Of a DNA stretch of 8,607 nucleotides, positions 3,832 through 8,607 are shown piece by piece. This DNA is from a bacterium. Its GTDB lineage: Bacteria > T1Sed10-126. Location: the NCBI GenBank assembly GCA_003557545.1, contig PWOD01000041.1, forward strand, positions 1 to 8,607, given 5' to 3'. The notes beneath the pieces were generated by a model. The model saw only the letters and a list, made by a program, of their open reading frames with translations, was not told the DNA's origin and did no database searches. The translations under genes and the position numbers were made by a program. Numbering within the stretch: position 1 is the stretch's first letter; every line of letters starts with the position of its first letter.

Positions 3832-5181
3832 ATGGATCCGTATGAATTAATAATGAAAAAACGTGATGGTGGGGAACTGAGCAGCAGGGAAGTAAAGTAT
3901 ATGGTGGAGGGTTTTACTGACGGTGAAATTCCTGATTACCAGATGGCGGCCTGGCTAATGGCTGTGTGGTTTAAGGGGATGACCGGCCCGGAGCGGGCAA
4001 TTTTCACCCGTTCAATGGTTGATACAGGGGTGACGCTTTCCTATCCGCGAATAGAAGAAAAACTAGTTGACAAACACAGTACCGGCGGAGTTGGCGACGG
4101 TGCGTCGTTAGCACTGGTTCCCCTGGTGGCCAGCTTCGGTGTGAAAATTCCGATGATGTCAGGCCGTGGGCTGGGCCATACTGGTGGAACGCTGGACAAG
4201 CTTGAGTCGATTAATGGTTTCCAGGTTGAGTTCAGTGAGGCGGAGATTAACCGGCTGCTTGATAGAACCGGGGCGTTAATAATGGGCCAGACAGGAGAAG
4301 TTGCGCCGGCCGATAAAAAGATGTATGCTCTGCGGGATGTTACGGCCACGGTTGATTCGATAGATTTAATTGCCGGGAGTATCATGAGTAAGAAGATCGC
4401 CGAGGGAATGGATGCCCTTATTCTTGACGTGAAGACGGGAGCCGGGGCGTTCATGAAAGAATATGAGGATGCTGTTGAGCTTGCCCGGGCGATGATAGAG
4501 ATCGGTGTTGAGCTGGGCAAACAGATGGGGGCGCTTATTACTGATATGGAACAGCCGCTGGGTAAGCTGGTGGGAAATGGTCTGGAGATGAAACAGGCGG
4601 TGGAGATTGTCCGGGGGGAGGGTCCCGAAGATTTGACTGAACTGGTCTGTTACCTGGGGGCTGAGATGCTGCTTATGGCTGATAAGTTTGACCGGTTTGA
4701 GGCTGCTCTGGAAGCAGCACAAAAGCGGATAAAAACTGGTCAGGCAGCTGACAAACTGGCGGAAATAGTTGCTGCTCAGTCGGGTGATCCGGAGTTTGTA
4801 GAGAACACCGAGCTGTTTCCGAAACACGATGATGAGTTTGTAGTCCGGGCGGTGGAAGATGGTTTTGTAGGAGGGTTAAATGCTTATCAGGTTGGTATGG
4901 CTGCCAAGGCTCTGGGAGCAGGTCGGGAGACAATGGAAAGTCAGTTGGATTATGGTGCCGGGGTAATTCTTGAGAAAAAGCTGGGTGATCCGGTGGAGGC
5001 TGGAGAACCCCTGGCGGTGCTCTGTTACAATGAAGCTCTATCTGAAAAAGGTTTAAAAATTGACCTGGAGACAGCTAAAGAGCGAATTGATAACGCCTAT
5101 GAGATTGTCGGGGAAAAACCACGGAAAAGAAAACTTATTCATGCCAGGTTGGATGCTGCGGGTCAGCTTGAAGAGTTTTAG
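3832..5181 (+). CDS. pdp: Pyrimidine-nucleoside phosphorylase
   Basis: This 449-residue cytoplasmic enzyme phosphorolyses uridine, thymidine and deoxyuridine to the free base plus (deoxy)ribose-1-phosphate, the first step of pyrimidine-nucleoside salvage and catabolism. The N-terminal alpha domain (1-65) starts with the familiar MDPYELIMKKRDGGELS. The phosphate site is K81-H-S-T-G-G-V-G-D with S83, S110 and T120. The family signature S-G-R-G-L-G-H-T-G-G-T-L-D-K-L-E spans 110-125. The base-contacting residues R168, S183 and K187 are all present and sit at the same numbers as in the well-studied Bacillus enzyme. The C-terminal domain carries the usual KKLGDPVEAGEPL segment. Length is slightly above the usual 433-440. 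AAGGGAGG lies 8 nt before the ATG, so the start is secure. It could be labelled deoA, but the Bacillus-like features favour the broad-specificity Pdp type. No deoC, cdd or nucleoside transporter gene adjoins it. miaB follows after 79 nt in the same direction. Confidence 0.93.
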   Translation: MDPYELIMKKRDGGELSSREVKYMVEGFTDGEIPDYQMAAWLMAVWFKGMTGPERAIFTRSMVDTGVTLSYPRIEEKLVDKHSTGGVGDGASLALVPLVASFGVKIPMMSGRGLGHTGGTLDKLESINGFQVEFSEAEINRLLDRTGALIMGQTGEVAPADKKMYALRDVTATVDSIDLIAGSIMSKKIAEGMDALILDVKTGAGAFMKEYEDAVELARAMIEIGVELGKQMGALITDMEQPLGKLVGNGLEMKQAVEIVRGEGPEDLTELVCYLGAEMLLMADKFDRFEAALEAAQKRIKTGQAADKLAEIVAAQSGDPEFVENTELFPKHDDEFVVRAVEDGFVGGLNAYQVGMAAKALGAGRETMESQLDYGAGVILEKKLGDPVEAGEPLAVLCYNEALSEKGLKIDLETAKERIDNAYEIVGEKPRKRKLIHARLDAAGQLEEF

Positions 5182-5260
5182 AAGCAAGCAAAGATTGTTC
5201 TGGAAAATAGTGGGATCAGTGAGCGTTATAAAAACCAGTAGATTTGATCGGTGATTGTTG

Positions 5261-6622
5261 GTGAACGGTACTTATAAAGTTGTGACTTTTGGTTGTCAGA
5301 TGAATAAAGCTGATTCGGAAGCAATCTCTGGATTGCTTGAACAGATGGGATATGCACCGTCAGGCAGGGTAGAAAATGCTGAAATCATAGTGGTAAACAG
5401 TTGTGCTGTGCGAGAGCATGCCGAACATAAGGCCTACAGCCACCTGGGTCATTATTTGAAGTTAAAAAGACAGCAGCCCGGGAGGGTGGTTGTGCTGGCC
5501 GGGTGTGTGGCTCAGAAACAGGGAATACAGCTGTTGGAAAGATTTCCGTACCTCGATCTGGTGATCGGTCCGCGGAATCTAACCGGACTGCCCCGGTATC
5601 TAGATAAACTGCATTCTCAGGGGAAACGGTTTGTCGCGACCGATGGGGAAGAGGCTCTCGTCTCATCGACAACACCCCGGGTTCGTAAAACCGCCACAAC
5701 AGGCCGGGGTTGGGTTTCTATTATGGTGGGGTGTGATCGGTTCTGTTCCTACTGTATCGTTCCCTATACTCGCGAACGGGAAAGTTGTCGTTCGCCGGAA
5801 GATATTTACCAGGAGGTTGAACAGCTTGTTAGCCGGGGATGTAAGGAGATAACCCTGTTGGGGCAGTCGGTTACCGGTTATGGAAAAAAACAGGCTACAT
5901 TACCGGATTTTGCCGGGTTGTTAAAAAAACTTGATCAAATTCCCGGTGATTACTGGCTGCGCTATACCAGCCCCTATCCGGGTGATTTTGATAGTCGTTT
6001 GGTGGCCTGTTATGACCGATTGGAACATCTGGCCCCGCACCTTCATTTGCCGGTTCAATCCGGTTCAAACTCGGTTTTGAAACGGATGAACAGAAAATAC
6101 AGTCGAGAAGATTACCTGGAGTTGATCGATCAGGTGGATCAATTAAAGGCCGACGTAGCCCTGACGACCGATGTGATTGTTGGTTTTCCCGGTGAGACTG
6201 AAAAAGATTTCGAACAGACCTGTGAACTATTTGAGCAGGTTATGTTTGATAAGGTCCATCTGTTTAAATTCTCTCCCCGAGAAGGAACGCCGGCTGCTAC
6301 CCTGTCGGAGCAGGTTCCCTCGGAGGAGATCGATCGTCGTCATAGCCGGTTATTAGATCTTTATGAGCAGCTGTCCCGTCAAAAACATCAGAAAAAAGTT
6401 GGTCAAACCTATTCCGTACTTGTCCAGGGTGAAAGTCCTAAAAGCACAGAAAAAAAGCCCCAGTTTACAGGTCGTACGGGACAGAACGACGTGGTTGTTT
6501 TTCCTCGAGTGGAAGGGGTTAAACCGGCTGAATTCTGTCAGGTGGAGATTCAGCGGGCTGAATCATATACGCTTTTTGGACGGATAGTTGAGTCTGAGAA
6601 AGGGGGAAAAACCGATGGCTGA
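5261..6622 (+). CDS. miaB: tRNA-2-methylthio-N6-dimethylallyladenosine synthase (MiaB)
   Basis: MiaB is a radical-SAM methylthiotransferase that converts i6A37 to ms2i6A37 in tRNAs reading UNN codons, using two [4Fe-4S] clusters. Domains in order: an N-terminal UPF0004 domain with cysteines C12 (TFGCQMN), C48 (NSCAVRE) and C82 (AGCVAQ); a radical-SAM core with C158-x3-C162-x2-C165 in GCDRFCSYCIVPYTR; the HLHLPVQSGSNSVLKRMNR segment; and a C-terminal TRAM domain from about residue 385 to 450. The CIVPYTR and GCQMN wording separates it from MtaB and RimO. The loop normally GQNVNSYG reads GQSVTGYG, a conservative variant. Length (453) is typical. GTG at 5261 is chosen because GGTGA (5250-5254) lies 6 nt before it. 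TTG at 5255 or 5258 would add one or two residues. It follows the phosphorylase after 79 nt, with no clear promoter between, and its stop overlaps the next gene. Confidence 0.93.
   Translation: MNGTYKVVTFGCQMNKADSEAISGLLEQMGYAPSGRVENAEIIVVNSCAVREHAEHKAYSHLGHYLKLKRQQPGRVVVLAGCVAQKQGIQLLERFPYLDLVIGPRNLTGLPRYLDKLHSQGKRFVATDGEEALVSSTTPRVRKTATTGRGWVSIMVGCDRFCSYCIVPYTRERESCRSPEDIYQEVEQLVSRGCKEITLLGQSVTGYGKKQATLPDFAGLLKKLDQIPGDYWLRYTSPYPGDFDSRLVACYDRLEHLAPHLHLPVQSGSNSVLKRMNRKYSREDYLELIDQVDQLKADVALTTDVIVGFPGETEKDFEQTCELFEQVMFDKVHLFKFSPREGTPAATLSEQVPSEEIDRRHSRLLDLYEQLSRQKHQKKVGQTYSVLVQGESPKSTEKKPQFTGRTGQNDVVVFPRVEGVKPAEFCQVEIQRAESYTLFGRIVESEKGGKTDG
6601..6606 (+). promoter_or_regulatory. Ribosome binding site inside the 3' end of miaB
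   Basis: AGGGGG (6601-6606) lies 8 nt before the ATG at 6615, within the last codons of miaB. It picks this ATG over the upstream in-frame ATG at 6588, which would place a charged nonapeptide before the membrane segment. The arrangement suggests translational coupling to miaB. Confidence 0.7.
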
Positions 6623-7652
6623 AGAAAATCTAAACCGCTATGCGGCCAGTTTACTTATCTCATTATTGATTGTTCTGGCGAGTTTATTTGTAAGTAGTCC
6701 GGTGGTTGGATCATATCTGCAATTGGAAGAAAAGTTAGAGGAGTCGGAGATTCCTTCGGCTGAGTTTGTCGATCAGTTGCCGGAGCCTCAAACGGCCCGG
6801 CAATACTGGTTGTTGAGTCAGGTTACGGAGGAACTGTCGCTGGCTCTGGAGAGAGTGGAAAAAGCAGTTGAGAAGGCCGAGGATGATTGGATAGCATATT
6901 TCGATGACTGGCTCCAGATGAATTTATTGGGTTTCCAGGGTGATAATGAGTTTTTTGTTGATCATCTGGTTAAACTCCTGGAGAGTGAAAAAAAACCAGA
7001 TACGGCGGTTTTTTTGAGGGCCGGTCGGGTTGCTGAAGAACAGCAGTTATACAGCCATGCCCGAGAACTTTATGAGGAAGCCTACCGGATGTCGGATAAC
7101 TATCAACTCAAGCTTAAACTGGCTCGAGTATTGCTCCAGCTCGGTAAGCTGGAGCAGGCGGACCGGTTACTGGAAGATTATTTCCTTTCCGGAGTTGAGG
7201 AGCAGCGGCCGGACTACTGGTTGATCCGTGGGGAGTTTTATGAACTGAGTGGGGCTGATACCGATGCATATCTCGCTTATAGCCATCTGGTTGATAACTA
7301 TCCAGAGGCTTTGCTGGTGGTTGAAGCGGAGAAAAGAATTGAGCGGCTGGGTGATATGGAAGGGCTTGACCGGCTCTCCGATCGGCGGGTTGCCAGGCAG
7401 AAGAGTTTGCTGGAAAAGCCACACTATCGTGTCCAGGTGGGCGCGTTCAGGAGGCGTTCCGAGGCAGAGACTAAAAAACAGAATTTATTGCCTGGCCCTG
7501 AGGAAATGGTACTGATAACTGAAGCTGAGGTTAATGGACAACTATTTTATCGGGTGCAGGTGGTGACCGGTGCTGAGCGCAGTACTGCTCAGAATTACCT
7601 GAAAAAATTGAGTGAGCGGGGATTAGATGGATTTATTGTGCATGTTGACTGA
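6615..7652 (+). CDS. Membrane-anchored TPR and SPOR domain protein
   Basis: This 345-residue protein begins with a short charged N-terminus and one hydrophobic segment (about residues 9-32), acting as a signal anchor or uncleaved signal peptide, so the rest should be outside the cytoplasmic membrane. Residues 34-105 are acidic and helical. Residues 135-245 form two or three TPR-like helix pairs (AGRVAEEQQLYSHARELYEEA, then ARVLLQLGKLEQADRLLEDY, then GADTDAYLAYSHLVDNYP). Residues 268-345 are a SPOR domain: YRVQVGAF opens the first strand, FYRVQVV forms the second repeat, and the sequence ends in GFIVHVD. SPOR domains bind denuded glycan strands of peptidoglycan, usually at division sites, so a role in cell-wall remodelling or division is likely but inferred. 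The ATG overlaps the miaB stop by 8 nt with a strong ribosome site, implying co-transcription. No clear terminator follows. mutS begins 149 nt later with its own promoter candidate. Confidence 0.82.
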   Translation: MAEENLNRYAASLLISLLIVLASLFVSSPVVGSYLQLEEKLEESEIPSAEFVDQLPEPQTARQYWLLSQVTEELSLALERVEKAVEKAEDDWIAYFDDWLQMNLLGFQGDNEFFVDHLVKLLESEKKPDTAVFLRAGRVAEEQQLYSHARELYEEAYRMSDNYQLKLKLARVLLQLGKLEQADRLLEDYFLSGVEEQRPDYWLIRGEFYELSGADTDAYLAYSHLVDNYPEALLVVEAEKRIERLGDMEGLDRLSDRRVARQKSLLEKPHYRVQVGAFRRRSEAETKKQNLLPGPEEMVLITEAEVNGQLFYRVQVVTGAERSTAQNYLKKLSERGLDGFIVHVD

Positions 7653-7732
7653 TTAAAGAAGAAATTTGTTAGAGATAGTTGTCCGGTCGGTAAGCTGGTC
7701 TTAAAATGGCTTGGGCGAGTTTACAGTAATAA

Positions 7733-7759
7733 TTGAGAAATTTATTAGAGGACTATAAT
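7733..7759 (+). promoter_or_regulatory. Promoter candidate for mutS
   Basis: A perfect TATAAT (7754-7759) is preceded by TTGAGA (7733-7738), with a 15-nt spacer that is shorter than ideal. Initiation near 7766 would leave a leader of about 36 nt. mutS could therefore be transcribed alone as well as by read-through from the miaB cluster. Confidence 0.5.
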
Positions 7760-7801
7760 AGAGCAGATAAGTTCCTGGAGACGGAGTTGAACTGATCGAT
7801 T

Positions 7802-8607
7802 ATGGCTGAAAAAACTCCACTGTTAAAACAGTATCATCGTATAAAGGATAATCATCTGGATGAACTGTTGTTTTTTAGACTGGGTGATTTTTATGAGATG
7901 TTTTATGATGATGCCAAAATTGCGGCCCGGGAGCTGGAACTCACCTTAACTTCCAAGCCGGTGGCCAAGGATACCGATATTCCGATGGCCGGAGTGCCGG
8001 TTCACGCAGTTCAGTCCTACCTGGAAAAATTAATTGATAAAGGGCACAGGGTGGCGATCTGTGAACAGGTGGAGGAGGCATCTAAGTCAGCCGGGATAGT
8101 CAAACGGGAGGTTGTTCGGGTGGTGACCCCGGGAACTCTTACCGAAGAGGATTACCTCGACAGCAAGAAAAATAACTATCTGCTGGCTTTCTGCTGGGAG
8201 GGGGATTTTTTAGCTGAAAATCAGCAGTCCGTGGGAGTGGCCTATGTAGATCTCTCAACCGGAGAGTTTGAAACCACGGAATTCGTCGATGATGGGGATA
8301 AAAATGTTCTGTTCTCAGAAATTAATCGTTTGCATCCTGCCGAGCTGATCATTCCGGATGTTGAACAGAAAGAGCAGTTTATTAAACGGTTGAAAACCTA
8401 TCATGATAACCTGGCAATAACCGTGCGCCCGGGCTGGCAGTTTGAATATGATGAGGCTCGTCGGGCGGTAGAAACCCAGTATTCCGAAGAAAAACTTAAA
8501 AATTTTATTGACGATCGGTTGATCATCAGGGCCTGTGGTGCCCTGGTTAGCTATCTGGCTGAAACACAAAAACGGACGTTGGCCCATCTTAATATGATAA
8601 AAACCTA
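7802..8607 (+). CDS. mutS: DNA mismatch repair protein MutS, N-terminal part (cut by window end)
   Basis: The 268 complete codons present correspond to roughly the first third of MutS (usually 850-880 residues), the mismatch-recognition ATPase that starts methyl-independent or methyl-directed repair with MutL. Domain I is clear: TPLLKQYHRIKD, then the mismatch-wedge motif F30-Y-E32 within FRLGDFYEMFYDDA, then IPMAGVPVHAVQSYLEKLI and GHRVAICEQVE. The segment VKREVVRVVTPGTLTEE leads into the connector domain II (from about residue 120: YLLAFCWEG, VGVAYVDLSTGEFETTEF). The start of the core lever domain (ALVSYLAETQKRTLAHL) is reached at the window edge. The walker ATPase is outside the window. 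The ATG at 7802 is the only ordinary start because a stop precedes it in frame at 7793. Its ribosome site is weak: GGAG at 7783 is 15 nt away. The miaB-to-mutS order is common in related bacteria, often followed by mutL. Confidence 0.95.
   Translation, partial: MAEKTPLLKQYHRIKDNHLDELLFFRLGDFYEMFYDDAKIAARELELTLTSKPVAKDTDIPMAGVPVHAVQSYLEKLIDKGHRVAICEQVEEASKSAGIVKREVVRVVTPGTLTEEDYLDSKKNNYLLAFCWEGDFLAENQQSVGVAYVDLSTGEFETTEFVDDGDKNVLFSEINRLHPAELIIPDVEQKEQFIKRLKTYHDNLAITVRPGWQFEYDEARRAVETQYSEEKLKNFIDDRLIIRACGALVSYLAETQKRTLAHLNMIKT

Noticed and set aside
4041-4827. Two long leftward open frames opposite the phosphorylase gene
   Set aside because: They lie wholly antisense to a confidently identified enzyme, lack ribosome sites, and their composition mirrors the codons of the sense gene.
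5060-5254. 64-codon rightward frame spanning the end of the phosphorylase gene
   Set aside because: Most of it overlaps the phosphorylase in another frame, with no ribosome site and no recognisable product.
1-8607. CRISPR arrays, transposons, toxin-antitoxin or phage-defence genes
   Set aside because: I found no repeat-spacer pattern, transposase motif, terminal inverted repeats or paired small genes of those kinds.

Overview
The window looks like ordinary chromosomal DNA from an anaerobic, diderm (two-membrane) member of the Firmicutes, most plausibly close to Halanaerobiales. This is inference from gene content: a signal-peptide beta-barrel protein ending in Phe (an outer-membrane protein signature), a SPOR-domain envelope protein, a Firmicutes-type pyrimidine-nucleoside phosphorylase, and the miaB-to-mutS neighbourhood common in clostridia-like genomes. 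Base composition appears even, and I see no mobile element, phage gene, CRISPR array or broken gene.

Layout. (1) A short leftward gene (63-335) encodes a small YjdJ-like GNAT acetyltransferase, with its own promoter and terminator. (2) Divergent from it is a gene (484-1542) for a queuosine-salvage glycosidase (QNG1/DUF2419 family) whose C-terminus carries four clustered cysteines. (3) A monocistronic outer-membrane beta-barrel gene (1758-2492) follows, preceded by a promoter whose -10 box lies in a perfect 15-bp tandem duplication. (4) A 336-bp non-coding stretch holds paired palindromes and a promoter that should drive tRNA-Pro(CGG) and tRNA-Gly(TCC). (5) A small unrecognised protein (3237-3653) starts at GTG. 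(6) A rightward cluster follows: pyrimidine-nucleoside phosphorylase (3832-5181), miaB (5261-6622), a TPR/SPOR envelope protein overlapping miaB by 8 nt (6615-7652), and mutS (7802 onward, cut by the window end).

How the genes relate. Two proteins act on tRNA-modification chemistry: MiaB makes ms2i6A37, and the QNG1-like enzyme releases queuine from queuosine-5'-phosphate. They sit about 4 kb apart with no sign of co-regulation. The phosphorylase recycles pyrimidine nucleosides, MutS recognises DNA mismatches, and the OMP and SPOR proteins belong to the cell envelope. The most interesting points are the endonuclease III-like cysteine spacing in the QNG1 homologue and several non-coding structures: the duplicated -10, paired TTATCGATAA palindromes, a 9-bp inverted repeat enclosing tRNA-Gly, and a multi-hairpin leader before the unknown gene. 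I found no convincing multi-gene novel system.
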